DNA of 45,721 bases. Origin: an uncultured Alistipes sp. Its GTDB lineage: Bacteria > Bacteroidota > Bacteroidia > Bacteroidales > Rikenellaceae. A program made the translations under genes and the position numbers. The notes below the pieces were generated by a model. It searched no databases and was not told the origin of the DNA. It saw nothing but the letters and a program-made list of their open reading frames with translations. The DNA lies in the NCBI GenBank assembly GCA_944320985.1, contig CALUJN010000009.1, forward strand, positions 1-45,721. Reading direction: 5' to 3'. Below, one piece after another: positions 17,454 through 27,800 of the stretch (the first letter of the stretch is position 1; every line of letters starts with the position of its first letter).

Positions 17454-18995
17454 TCATTTGTGGTGTGCAGCTTTGGGGCCTTCCCGCCCGGAATGCTCCT
17501 TGAGGTAGTTGCTCGGCGACATGCCGAACTTCCGCTGGAAGAGGCGTTTGGAGTAGTTCGGGGAGGAGAACCCCGTGGCATAGGCCGCCTCGGAGATGCG
17601 GCAGCCCGACTGCATGAGCGTCACCGACTCCTTGAGCCGCAGGTGGTTGATATACTCGGTCGCCGACATGCCCACCTGGCTCTTGAGCTTGAGATACAGC
17701 TGTGTGCGGCTGATGCCAGCTTCGGCCGTCAGCTCTTTGACCGAGAACTTCTCCTTGGCGAGTTTTTTTTTGATGATGGTGTCGATGTGGCCCAGGAGCT
17801 TCGCGTCGAGGTGGTTGCCCGCGACCTCAGTGGACTCTATCTATCCGGCCATGTAGCGGCGTATGAGCTTCTCGCGCGAATGAATCAAGTTGTGCATCTG
17901 CTTGCGCAGGGCCGCGGGGTGGAAGGGCTTTTCGATATAGAAGTCGGCGCCCATGTGGTAGTTCTCCACCTGCGAATCGTCGCCCGACTTGGCCGTGAGC
18001 AGGATGATTTGGATGTGCGAGGTGGCGATGTTCTCCTTGACGCGCTGCACGACTCATGACCGTTCATCACGGGCATCATCAGGTGGTTGATGGTCTGCTT
18101 GCGGAAGCGGTGGGACTCAAACTGCAAGAAGCAGCCTTTCAGCTCGTTGTAGAGCGCCAGCCCGCTGATCGAGCCCACCCACAGATGCCCGTCGCGGTCC
18201 TCCAGAAGCGCCGTGATGCTTGTCCCGGCCAGTTCGGGCAGCGTGTAGAATCGCTGCTTGCCGAGGTGTTAGCAGCATATGCCGCGGTTGTTCGTGCCTA
18301 TCCAGAGGATCGCGTTCGAGTCGCAGCAGATGGCGCTTATCTAATTGGATGCCAGCCAGTCGCGCATATTCTGTTGGCCCGGTAGCGGGTGATCGAGGTG
18401 TGTGAGTGGTCCATGCAGATCAGTCCGCCGGTCTTTGTCCCGGCCCACACGTTGCCGCGATGGTCTACGGCCAGGGCCGTAAAGCGTCCCCGCACCTCTC
18501 GTTTGTGTATCAGGATGGACTTCAGGCGGTTTGTCAGCCAGTCGTAGGTGTGGAGCATGTCGCCGATGCACATGTAGATCTGCCGGGGCGACTCCTCCAC
18601 GGCGCAGTACGAGAGTGCCGTTATGTCGTTCTCGATGGCGAGGAAGCGGTTCTTATGGTAGTCGTAGTAGCGCAGGCCGCAAGTGGTGATGTCCCATAGC
18701 CTTTCGTGGCTGTCGGCGAAGACCTTGAGTATCGACTTCGAGGAAAGCGTGTTGGGATCTTTCGCCGCGGACTCGTAGGTGACCATCGTGTGTCCGTCCC
18801 ACTTACTGAGGCCGTTCTCCGTGCCTATCCAGATGAAGCCCTTGTGGTCCTGACAGATGGTGTAGATGGTGTCGCTGGCAGCTGGTTGATGTTCGAAAGG
18901 TGGATGAAGCGTATGTTGCGGCCTGCCACACGCGGCGGGGCGAGCGACAGTACCAGGCAGAGCAGGTAGGCAAACCGACAGGCGAGGACTCTCAT
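17454..18995 (-). pseudogene. Hybrid two-component system, heavily degraded
   Basis: Homologue of the intact HTCS at 4628-8716, reduced to about 515 codons. The start (MRVLACRFAYLLCL, then RNIRFIHLSNINQLP) and end (AraC domain, EYINHLRLKESV) are recognisable. Damage: a one-base frameshift near 18880; a frameshift near 18380; CAG-to-TAG (in WLASN*ISA, near 18343); a TAA stop replacing Tyr in GICC*HLGK; a deletion joining blade SITA to LLEDRDGHLWVG (about 185 codons lost); a second deletion joining NHLMM of the propeller to MPVMNG of the receiver domain (about 660 codons lost, including kinase); a one-base loss after NGHE; and TAG after RRYMAG. No regulator can be made. It lies 7 bases downstream of a GH43 pseudogene. 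Confidence 0.95.
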
Positions 18996-19002
18996 GGCGT
19001 AA

Positions 19003-19833
19003 TCAGTTTAGGAAGATAAGTTTTTCCTGCTCGACGTGCACCGGCTGGATGATGACCCGCACGGGCCGTGGAGCGACTCTGTGTGCGACACCGCCGCGCC
19101 TATGACATACTCGCCGTTGGGGCGGAAACTGCTCCAGAGTAGCAGGAGTTTGTCGCTGTCGGGGGTGTAGATGAAGGGCGCGTTAGTGACGATGCCCATG
19201 CGGCGGCCTGTGGTGATGAGCTCGGCCCGTTCCGCATCCGAACCCTTGAAGAGGAAGATGGGCGCTCCCGCCGTGTGGATGAGGTCCTCGCTGAGACGCT
19301 GGGCATAAACTTCGCCCACCATCACCTCTATCCATTTGCGAGCGTAGATGAGCCAGAGGTGGCCGTCCTTGTCGATATAGAGCGTGCCGTCGAGACACAT
19401 CCACCCCTCGGGCGCTACGGCCTTGTTGACCAGAGGCCGGAATCCGCCGTCGGGCCGGTCGGAGACCAGCACGGAGACGCCGCGGCTGCGCTACAGGGAG
19501 GAGAAGTTGCCAAAGAGGTAATATCTGCCCTTGTAGAGGTAGAGTTTCGGGGGCCCAGAAATCCTGCTTGTCCCAGAAGTCGGCCTCCGGGTGAAACGAC
19601 TCGCCGCAGAGCCTCCATTTCCGCAAATCCTTGCTGGCATAGCAGAGAAACGACCGTCTGGCGCAGTTGGCATGCATGTAGTAGGTGCGGTCGTGTCGGC
19701 AAAGATGAAGGGGTCGCGTATCCGCATGTCGTTAAGGTCGAGCGGATACTCCTTCGCTGCATCCTGCTGCTACGGCAGGGCCCTGCCGTAGCAGCAGGAT
19801 GCAGAGGATGAGGGCTGTGAGCAGTCGTTTCAC
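19003..19833 (-). pseudogene. GH43-like type B lipoprotein, degraded
   Basis: Homologue of the type B GH43 at 9770-10732. Recognisable pieces: signal (KRLLTALILCILLL), RIRDPFIFAD, WLIYARKWIEV, TNAPFIY and the end VEQEKLIFLN. Damage: start codon now GTG; a 48-base palindrome inside the signal sequence followed by a frame change; a further frameshift after IFAD; an in-frame TAG at the SSL*RSRG site (where the relative has ERYRRG); and loss of about 35 codons after ESLHGP. A piece of about 150 codons (from about 19472) remains open but lacks the first blade. Confidence 0.93.
19757..19804. repeat. 48-base perfect palindrome without spacer
   Basis: Positions 19757-19780 are the exact reverse complement of 19781-19804, with no spacer at the centre. 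It falls in the signal-peptide part of the GH43 pseudogene: the minus-strand left arm reads as the natural hydrophobic LCILLLRQG segment and the other arm is its inverted copy. Confidence 0.97.
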
Positions 19834-19846
19834 GGCTTATGTCGTG

Positions 19847-21250
19847 TCAGTTTTTCGGTGTCGCCGCATTTCCGGCCGGCAGGCGGTTGTTCCACCAGTG
19901 GATCACGCGACTGCGCAACTCCTCCACAAGTTCCGGATATTTCTCCGCCAGGTTGCGCGTCTCGTAGGGGTCGCGCCGCATGTCGTAGAGCTCCACGCGG
20001 TCGTCGAAGGAGTTGATGAGCAGCTTCATCTCCCCGCGGCGTATGGCCAGGTGAGGGCTGTTGTTCTCCACCACCGGGTGGCGGTAGAAGAAGTCGTTGC
20101 GCCCAAACTCCCACATCAAGTCGGTCGTGCGGGCCCGGGGAGTGCCGAGCAGCACGGAGCTCATATCCTCGCCGCTGAAAGCAACACCTTCGGGTGTAGA
20201 GACCCCCGCCAGGGTGCAGAGCGACGGAAAGAGATCGACGCTGCAGACTACCGACTGGCGGTCGATTTTCCCTTTCGGGATGCGTGCGGGCCATCGCACG
20301 ACGAAGGGCATGCGTATGCCCCCTTCGTAGAGGCTGCACTTCATGCTCCGCAGGTTGTTGGTGCGCTGCCGCTCGTAGTAGGGCATGGGGCCGTTGTCGC
20401 TCGTGAATACGACGATGGTGTTGCGGTCGAGCCCCAGCTCCTCCATGCCGTCGAGCAGGCGGCCTATCTGCCGGTCATATTCGGCCAACACGGCCTTGAA
20501 GTTGCGAGGCATACTCCAGGTCTTGTCCTCCTGCTGCACCTGTGCGTTGGGCACGTAGGGGGTGTGCATGTCGTCGGGCCAGAGGTTGAGGAAGAAGGCG
20601 CGGTCGCGGTTGCGGGCCATGAATTCGAGGCTCTTGTCGACGAAATATTCGGTGCGCTGCCACCGCTTCACCGAGTCCTTCGGCGACCATATCCAGTCGG
20701 TCGCCGTGATGGCCGGGTCGGGATCGGGCCCCTCGTAAGTCGTCAGGTATTCGTCGAATCCGTAGCAGGTGATTTGGGGCGCGTCGTCCACGTCGCGGCC
20801 GCCGCCCATGTGCCACTTGCCGATGTGGGCCGTGCGGTATCCTGCGGCCTGGAACGCGCGTGCCATGCTGGGGAACGCGGGGTCGAGGTAGTCGTTCTGC
20901 TCGCAATCGTCGTTGTGCTTGCGCGTGTGGAGGAAGGTGTTAATGCCCAGCTCGAGCGGGAAGATGCCCGTCGTGATGGCCGCCCGCGAGGGCGAGCTCA
21001 CGGGCGCCGCCGTGTAGTAGTTCTCCACGACCACGCCGTTGCGGGTCAGGCGGTCGATGTTGGGGGTCTCCACCCAGCCGTCGTTCAGGAACGAGACATC
21101 GCCCACGCCCATGTCGTCGGTGTAGATAATCAGGATGTTGGGCCGTGCGTTCTCCCGCGCGGAGGGCGCGGCCTCGCGGGCGCAGGCGGTCTGGCCGCTC
21201 AAGGCCAAGCCCGTTCCCAATAGTCCGGTCAGCGAGTATCGGATGTTCAT
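19847..21250 (-). CDS. S1-family sulfatase (serine type)
   Basis: A 467-residue exported sulfatase; Ser85 of SSPSR (85-89) is the formylglycine site. Metal-site motifs include IIYTDDMGVGD (about 42-52), HIGKWHMGG and FTSDNGPMPYYE. It is the full-length counterpart of the truncated gene at 10740-11438. I chose ATG at 21250 because it begins a signal-like segment (MNIRYSLTGLLGTGLAL); a longer frame upstream includes the intergenic hairpin and has no signal. The gap to the upstream surface-protein gene is 102 bases; the GH43 pseudogene follows after 13 bases. It is probably co-transcribed from the SusC promoter. In its region the regulator and GH43 are dead but this gene is intact. Confidence 0.94.
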   Translation of the reverse strand: MNIRYSLTGLLGTGLALSGQTACAREAAPSARENARPNILIIYTDDMGVGDVSFLNDGWVETPNIDRLTRNGVVVENYYTAAPVSSPSRAAITTGIFPLELGINTFLHTRKHNDDCEQNDYLDPAFPSMARAFQAAGYRTAHIGKWHMGGGRDVDDAPQITCYGFDEYLTTYEGPDPDPAITATDWIWSPKDSVKRWQRTEYFVDKSLEFMARNRDRAFFLNLWPDDMHTPYVPNAQVQQEDKTWSMPRNFKAVLAEYDRQIGRLLDGMEELGLDRNTIVVFTSDNGPMPYYERQRTNNLRSMKCSLYEGGIRMPFVVRWPARIPKGKIDRQSVVCSVDLFPSLCTLAGVSTPEGVAFSGEDMSSVLLGTPRARTTDLMWEFGRNDFFYRHPVVENNSPHLAIRRGEMKLLINSFDDRVELYDMRRDPYETRNLAEKYPELVEELRSRVIHWWNNRLPAGNAATPKN

Positions 21251-21277
21251 CTTATCAAAGTATTTAACGAGAAACCC

Positions 21278-21301
21278 GGCCCGGGGCTGACGCCCCGAGC
21301 C
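21278..21301 (-). promoter_or_regulatory. GC-rich intercistronic hairpin
   Basis: Arms GGC-CGGGGC and GCCCCG-GCC with a TGAC loop and one A-C mismatch, between the surface lipoprotein stop and the sulfatase start. Without a proper T-run it is more likely an RNA stability or attenuation element that lowers downstream expression than a full terminator. Confidence 0.5.
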
Positions 21302-21352
21302 GAGTTCGTCAAGTGAAAGATACAAATTATTTTTTCTTGTATCCAAAAAGGT

Positions 21353-23335
21353 TTATTCACTTTCCGCGGGTGCCACCACCTTCACGCAACGGATGTTGTA
21401 GCCGAAGGCACGGTGTACACTCCACTCCGGATAGGTGGCTTCCCGTTTCAGTCCGAAAACAAAACCGTATGCCTGTCGATTGTTGGCGTTGTCGCTATTG
21501 GGAGCACTTGTCCAGATGCGGACAATCTGGTCTATAAATCCCGTAGCATTGTTTTGCGGATTGACGGCCACATTCATATTGTTGTGATACTGGCGGGCGC
21601 AGGGGAACCACTGGTTGATGCCGTTGGTCGTCAGCATACGTCCGGCATCGGAGCCCACCTGCTGGAAAGTTCCGTGGATAGGGAAGTTCTCAACCGATTG
21701 GGTCTTCACACCATTGGCCGTGAGGAGATTCAGCGGGGATACCATGTAACCCTCCGGACACGGGTCGTAGATCGACTTCTTTATGTTCTCGATTTTCGGT
21801 TTGGACTTGCCCTCCGGGTTGCCCCACAGCCGGTCGTTGCCGCCTTCCCAAACCCAGTCGACATTGGTCGTGCCGGTCTTTGAAATAAAGGTCGTGGGGT
21901 GCTTGACGGCATAGTAGTGGTCAACGCCCGGTTTAGATGGAGTGTTGGTGATGCGGAAATCGGAGTTGTCCATCTTGTAGTAGGTCTTCGAAGCATAATT
22001 GTCATTCTTGTCAAAGATCCCGTTGTTGTCCTTGTCGTTCTTTACCAGCTCCGGCATCGGGTCCTTGCGGCCCCACTGGTAGTAGAGCCCCCAGCAACCC
22101 ATTTCGCCCTTGATGTTGTCGCGGGCTCCCAGGTTGCGGTCGAAGACATACCAGCCGTTGGGGTAAAGCACCTCCTCGACGGGATAAATCCAGAGGTGGA
22201 AGCTCCAGAGAATCTCGCCTTCGGCGTCACGGATGGCTACCAGGGCGTTGCCGGCCTTGGCGGCGGTGAAGGTGATGCTCTTCTTGTCGGCCGCGAGCTC
22301 CAGGGCAGTAATCATGCTCTTCTCGCTCTGCCACAACAGATCGGCCGTCGAGGCCAGCACCAGGTCGTCACGTGTGTTGAACTCGTAGGCGTAGCCGTAG
22401 GAATCGGTCGTGAAGTAGGGGGCACAGTCGAAGGCGTAGGTGCCCGGCTCGTCGTGCTGGATGCAGTTGGCCTTGCCGTAGAAGAACTCCTCGATGTAGA
22501 TAAGGGCCAGGCCGGCGTCGGCAATCTGTCCGCGAGTTACGGTTATCGGCTTCTTCGTACGGCTCACGAATTTCTCGCCGTCGGTGTTCTCGATGGTGAA
22601 AACCAGGGTCTCATAGGTGCCGGGGGCTACCACAAAGTGGAAGAAGCGGCCGGCCATCGTAATCTCAATGGGATCGGCACTGCAGTCGAGGACGACCGCC
22701 TTGTAGGCATTCTCTTCGAGGGTGAGCTGCGGGTCGTCGTGGAGACCGAAACCGAGGTCCACCGAGGCGGGGCCGCACAGGAGGTCTTCGGCTGCCGTGG
22801 TCAGCGTCACCTTCTTCACCGTGCCGAACTCCGGGCTGGCGATTTTCAACTTGACGACGCCGCAGAGGTGCTTGAAGAAGAGGCTGCGCGTCGTGGAGGA
22901 GGCCACGAGGGGGTTCATGCCGGGGGCCGTGCCACCCGCCTGGTAGGGCTGCACGTCGGGGATGTTGATGGAGAGGGTGTTGTCGATGACCGTAGCTGCC
23001 TCATTGTAAGGGGCATAAGCGTAGACGCGCTCAATCGGTCCGGCAATCTCCATCTCGTCCTCGGGGGCGAAAAGGGCGCTCGTGTTCATGTTCTCGACCA
23101 GCGTGAAACACTTGTTGGTCGTCTCCCCGGCAAAGACACCCACGCGGTCCGAGGCGTTCCAGATAAGGTCGACCGGCGAGGTAGATGCCTTTTCGAGGTT
23201 GCCGGTGAAGAGGTTCAGCAGGTCGATGGGACCGCCGTAGGGATTGTCGACGGTCGTGTCGTAAGTGCATCCGACTCCTGTCGTAAGCAGCAGCACCACG
23301 ACCGATGTCTTCAAGATATTTTGAATCTTTCTCAT
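21353..23335 (-). CDS. Surface lipoprotein, fimbrillin-like plus FISUMP-like (SusE/F position)
   Basis: A 660-residue lipoprotein (lipobox VGC after the signal in the first ~23 residues) directly downstream of SusD, where surface glycan-binding proteins are encoded. Its N-terminal half (about 35-285) resembles fimbrillin/Mfa-like beta domains (DRVGVFA, YAPYN, VTRGQIADAG). After a linker Ig-like domain (about 285-380), the C-terminal ~280 residues resemble the FISUMP (Fib_succ_major) fold: RNLGARD, YYQWGRKDPMP, DPCPEGYMVSP, RIWTSAP and the final GYNIRCVKV. It likely sits on the cell surface and helps SusCD capture glycan, but an adhesin role is possible. Start ATG at 23335 fits the signal better than one 24 bases upstream. 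27-base gap to SusD. Confidence 0.85.
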   Translation of the reverse strand: MRKIQNILKTSVVVLLLTTGVGCTYDTTVDNPYGGPIDLLNLFTGNLEKASTSPVDLIWNASDRVGVFAGETTNKCFTLVENMNTSALFAPEDEMEIAGPIERVYAYAPYNEAATVIDNTLSINIPDVQPYQAGGTAPGMNPLVASSTTRSLFFKHLCGVVKLKIASPEFGTVKKVTLTTAAEDLLCGPASVDLGFGLHDDPQLTLEENAYKAVVLDCSADPIEITMAGRFFHFVVAPGTYETLVFTIENTDGEKFVSRTKKPITVTRGQIADAGLALIYIEEFFYGKANCIQHDEPGTYAFDCAPYFTTDSYGYAYEFNTRDDLVLASTADLLWQSEKSMITALELAADKKSITFTAAKAGNALVAIRDAEGEILWSFHLWIYPVEEVLYPNGWYVFDRNLGARDNIKGEMGCWGLYYQWGRKDPMPELVKNDKDNNGIFDKNDNYASKTYYKMDNSDFRITNTPSKPGVDHYYAVKHPTTFISKTGTTNVDWVWEGGNDRLWGNPEGKSKPKIENIKKSIYDPCPEGYMVSPLNLLTANGVKTQSVENFPIHGTFQQVGSDAGRMLTTNGINQWFPCARQYHNNMNVAVNPQNNATGFIDQIVRIWTSAPNSDNANNRQAYGFVFGLKREATYPEWSVHRAFGYNIRCVKVVAPAESE

Positions 23336-23362
23336 CTTTGTACTCTTTTTACAGTTCAACGA

Positions 23363-24820
23363 TTAATTGTAACCGCGGTTATTGGGCAGCAGATTCGGGT
23401 TCACGTCGATTTCACGCTGCGGAATGGGCATGAGGTTGTTGTAGTCCTCCACGACATAATTGCTGTTGTTGTACTGCTCGAAATAGGCGTTCATGACCCG
23501 CTGATACTCGCCCGTGCGCACCAGGTCGAACCAGCGGTGACCCTCGAAGCATAGCTCCAGGCGACGCTCCAGGGCAATCACCTGGCGGAAGGTCGTCTGG
23601 TCGATGACATCGGCGGGCGTCAGGTCGTGCGTGGTGTTGGTGACGGCATGGGCGCGGCGGCGGATCAGGTTGATGCAGTCGATGGCATCCTGCGTCGGCA
23701 CTGCACTCTGCTCGTTGAGAGCCTCGGCATACATTAACAGCACATCGGCATAGCGCAGCAGCGGCCAGTTATCGTCCGAGTGGTTCTGGATGGAGAGTTC
23801 CATGTAGTGCTTCTTCACGTGCTTGACCTTGGCGCCGCTCTCAATGGTTATCTCTCCGACGCTGGCCGCCTTGCGGGCCGCGCCTGCGCTATCCTCGCTG
23901 AGGGCATTGAAGATGTCGGTGGTGGGCATGGTGATAGAGGAGCACGAGATACCCAGCGCCGTGGCAAGCTGCCGGCTGTGGGCCTGGAAGCTCCACTGGC
24001 TGCCTCCCGTGTAACCCTTCTCATACTGAATCTCGAAAATCGACTCGGCATGGTTGGCGTTGTTGGGGTCGAAGACATCGGCATAGACGGGCAGCAGCGA
24101 GTACTCCTTCGACGCAATAACCTCGCCGAGCACCGTCTCGGCATTCTTCCAGTCTTGCAGCGTCAGGTAAACCTTGCCCAGCAACGAGGCGGCAGCGGCC
24201 CAGGTGGCGCGGCCCAAATCCTCGGCAGCGTAGTCGGCCTTCTTAGGCAGCTGTGCCTGCGCCTTGATGAGGTCGGGGATGATAATCTCGTCGTAGATGG
24301 TCTGGGCGGCCGTGCGGGTCAGCTTCTGCGAAGCCTCCACGCTGATGGGCTTGTCGATGTAGGGCACGTCGCCAAACAGACGCACCAGATTGAAGTAGCA
24401 GAGGGCGCGGATGAAGAGCGCCTCACCCTCCAGCTGCTGCTGCTTCGCCTCGCTGGTGAAGGTGATGTTCGGAATGGCCGCCAGCACCTCGTTGACGTTG
24501 GCGATACATCTGTAGTGGTAGCGCCAGGCGGACTGGAGTATCGTGCTGACGGGCGAGATGATGAACTTGTCGAGCTGCGCGTTGTCGCCCGTGTCGCCCA
24601 GAGCCTGGGAGTTGTCGCCCGGCAGCTCGGCATATTTCACATAGTCGGCGGCATAGATGGTGGCCAGCCGTCCGTAGGAGCCGATGACCGCCAGGTTGAT
24701 GTCCTTCTCGTTCTTGTAGAAGGTACTGTACTCGATGTTGTTGTAGACAGGTCTGTTGAGCAGGTCGCACGACGGTGCGGCGAAGAGACAGAACATCAGT
24801 AAATATGTTATCCGTTTCAT
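23363..24820 (-). CDS. SusD/RagB-family glycan-binding lipoprotein
   Basis: A 485-residue outer-membrane lipoprotein (lipobox APSC, Cys18) that forms the lid on the SusC channel and binds the glycan to be imported. SusD signatures: an N-terminal TPR-rich part (about 40-250; NVNEVLAAIP, ALCYFNLVRLFGDVPYI) and the C-terminal ERRLELCFEGHRWFDLVRTG block (about 415-434) followed by the usual PIPQREIDVNPNL end. It lies 15 bases downstream of SusC. Intact, normal length. Confidence 0.96.
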   Translation of the reverse strand: MKRITYLLMFCLFAAPSCDLLNRPVYNNIEYSTFYKNEKDINLAVIGSYGRLATIYAADYVKYAELPGDNSQALGDTGDNAQLDKFIISPVSTILQSAWRYHYRCIANVNEVLAAIPNITFTSEAKQQQLEGEALFIRALCYFNLVRLFGDVPYIDKPISVEASQKLTRTAAQTIYDEIIIPDLIKAQAQLPKKADYAAEDLGRATWAAAASLLGKVYLTLQDWKNAETVLGEVIASKEYSLLPVYADVFDPNNANHAESIFEIQYEKGYTGGSQWSFQAHSRQLATALGISCSSITMPTTDIFNALSEDSAGAARKAASVGEITIESGAKVKHVKKHYMELSIQNHSDDNWPLLRYADVLLMYAEALNEQSAVPTQDAIDCINLIRRRAHAVTNTTHDLTPADVIDQTTFRQVIALERRLELCFEGHRWFDLVRTGEYQRVMNAYFEQYNNSNYVVEDYNNLMPIPQREIDVNPNLLPNNRGYN

Positions 24821-24835
24821 GATTCGTTGGCTGTT

Positions 24836-27800
24836 TTAGAAGTTCGTCGCAATGTTGATTGTATAGGTGCGGGCGAGCGGGTAGGTGCCCCAGTCAACAC
24901 CCGGCGCAAGCGTCGAACCGATGTTCATGCGGGCCTCGGGGTTGTAGCCCGAGTATTTGGTCCACATATAGGCGTTGTTGACCGAGAAGGTGAAGTTCAG
25001 GTTTTTCAGCCGGAGCTTCTTGACCACGGAGTAGGGCACGTTGTAGCTCAACGAGATGTTTTGGATGTTGAGGAACGAGCCGTCCTCGATGAACGAGGAG
25101 TCGAGCTGCTCGAAGTCGATGATGCCGCGGTTGGTCAAGACCACGCGCGGGGTCTTGCCGTCACCCGGATTCTCGGGTGACTGCCAACGGTTGAGCCATG
25201 AGCGCGGGCCGTTGGCAATCATGCGGTAGGAAGAGCTTCCCCAGGACATGTTCATCACCTCGCCGCCGACACTGCCGCGCAGGAAGACCTTCAGCGAGAG
25301 GTTGCGCCACGAGAAGGTGTTGGTGAAGCCGAAGATGAAGTCGGGGTGGGGGTCACCGATGACCGTGCGGTCGTTGATGGTGATACGGCCGTCCTTGTTC
25401 ACGTCCTCATAGATGAATTCGCCCGGACGCGACTTGGCGTTGCCGGTCTTGATGCCCGGGAGTCTGTCCACCTCTTCCTGGTTCTGGTAGACGCCGATGG
25501 CTTTCAGACCGTAGAACAGACCGACGGGGTGGCCCACCATCGTGATGTTGGTGTTGGAGAAGTAGCTGGCGTCGCCGTAGAGCGGATCTTTCGTGGGGCC
25601 CAGGGCCAGCACGGTCTGCTCGTTGAACGACATGTTGAAGTTGCTAGACCACTTGAAGCGGCCCACGAGGTTCTGCGACTGCAACTGAATCTCCCAACCC
25701 TCGTTGCGCACCTTACCCATGTTGGACATACGCGACGAGAAGCCCGAGGTATAGGGCACCTGCACCGAAAGGAGCAGGTCCTTGGTCTTCTTGTTGTAGT
25801 AGTCGACGGTGATGTTCAGGCGGTGGAAGAGCGAGAGGTCGATACCGGCGTCCACCTGGTAGGTCTGCTCCCACGTCAGATGCTCGTTGCCGACCGTGCT
25901 AAGGCGGATACCGTTGGTGAGCGTCTCGCCGGCAGCACCCAAGGTGTAGGGCTCGCCAGCCAACAGGCGCAGGTGCTGGTAGTTGCCGATGGCGTTGTTA
26001 CCCGTCACACCGTACGAGGCGCGAAGCTTCAGGTCGGAGATCCAGCGCACGTTGCGCATGAACGACTCCTGCGACACGCGCCAGGCTGCCGAGGCGGCGG
26101 GGAAGATGCCCCACTTCTCGGAGAACTTCGACGAGCCGTCGGCACGGATGCTGGCCATTACGTAGTAGCGGTTGCGGAAGTCGTAGTTGACACGGGCCAC
26201 ACCCGACATCAGGCCCCACTCGACCATGCCCGACTGTCCGAGACGGTTATCCTCGGAGAGCGAGCTGTCGACGATAATCAGGTCGTCGGTCCAGGTGTCG
26301 CTGGCGCGGGCAATCACCTCGTGCATCTTCTCGAACTGCGTCTCGAAGACCGCCACGGCCGCCAGGTTGTGGCCGCCCGTGAAGCGGTGCTTGTAGTTGA
26401 TCTGGAGACCCGACTGCAGGTTCATGGTGCGGCGGGCCGTCGACTGTATGTTGTTCGGCTTGGGCGGCAGCTCGTTGTAGGCGCCGATCAGCGAGGGCGT
26501 GATGTTGTTGGCATGGTAGCTGTTGACGTTGGCCGAGCCGCTCAGCCTGATGTTCAGGTCGGGCAGCACGTTGTAGGTCAAGGCCACGTCACCCAGAAAG
26601 CGGAAAGCCTCGCGCTTGTCCTTCAGCAGGTTGATTTTGGCCACGGGATTCTCCATCGAAGTCATGGCGTTGCCCAGGGTGGCTTGCTGAGAAATACCCG
26701 TCGAGTAGCCCGAGAGGGTCGTCGGGTCGTAGATGTCCATCAGCGGGTTCATCATCAGGGCGCCCTGCACGATACCGCCGGCCGCATCGTGGAAACGGCC
26801 GTGGGTGCGCAGGTAATTCTGCACGGTATAGATCGGGCTGAGTTTGACGCTCAGATTGAACTTGCGGCCCAGCTTGAAGTCGACGTTCGTGCGGAACGAG
26901 TAGCGCTGGAAATCGGAGTTTCTGACGATACCATCCTGATCCATAATGCCGCCCGACAGCATATACCTAATGGCGTCCGTGCCGCCCGTAGCGCTGATCT
27001 GATACTCCTGGTAGGGAGCCAGCTGGTAGATGGCGTCCTGCCAGTCGGTACCCTTCTTGCCCGAGTCGAGGAAGTCCTGGAAATAGCCGATTTTGCTGTT
27101 GCTGTTGCGTATTGCATCGGGGTCGGAGGCGGTGCGTCCGGGTGCCGAGTCAATCCAGAGGTTGTTGCGGGCCTCGATGGCCAGCATGGCAAACTCGCGG
27201 GGAGAGAGAAGGTCGACCTTGTTGAACACCTGCTGCACACCGGCCTTGATGCCGATGCGGATATTCGTGTGACCTTTGCTGCCGCTCTTGGTCGTGATCA
27301 GCACGACACCGTTCGAGGCACGCGAACCGTAGATGGCGGCCGAGGCGGCATCTTTCAGAATCTCGATGGAGGCGACATCCGCGGGGTTGATAAAGGAGAA
27401 GGGACCCGACTCCAGGCTGGTGTCGTTCTGCATCACCACGCCGTCGATGACATAGAGCGGTGCGGTGTCGGCACTCAAGGTGCTCAAGCCGCGGATCTGG
27501 ATGTCGGCACCGCCGCCCGGCGAACCAGAGGCGCTGATGACGTTGACACCGGCTGCCTGGCCGCTCAACGCCGAGTTGATGTCGAAGAGCGGCATGTCCT
27601 GCAGATTGTCGGGGGTCACGGAGCTGATGGCCGTTGTGATGTCGCGGCGGTTCTGCACGCCGTAGCCGACGACGACCACCTCGTTGACGCCGACGACATC
27701 GGCTACCATCTGGATGTTGATTACATCCTTCTCTCCGACAACCGCTTTCTGGGACAGCATGCCCAGGAATGCGAACTGGAGTACGTCGCCTTTCGCGGCC

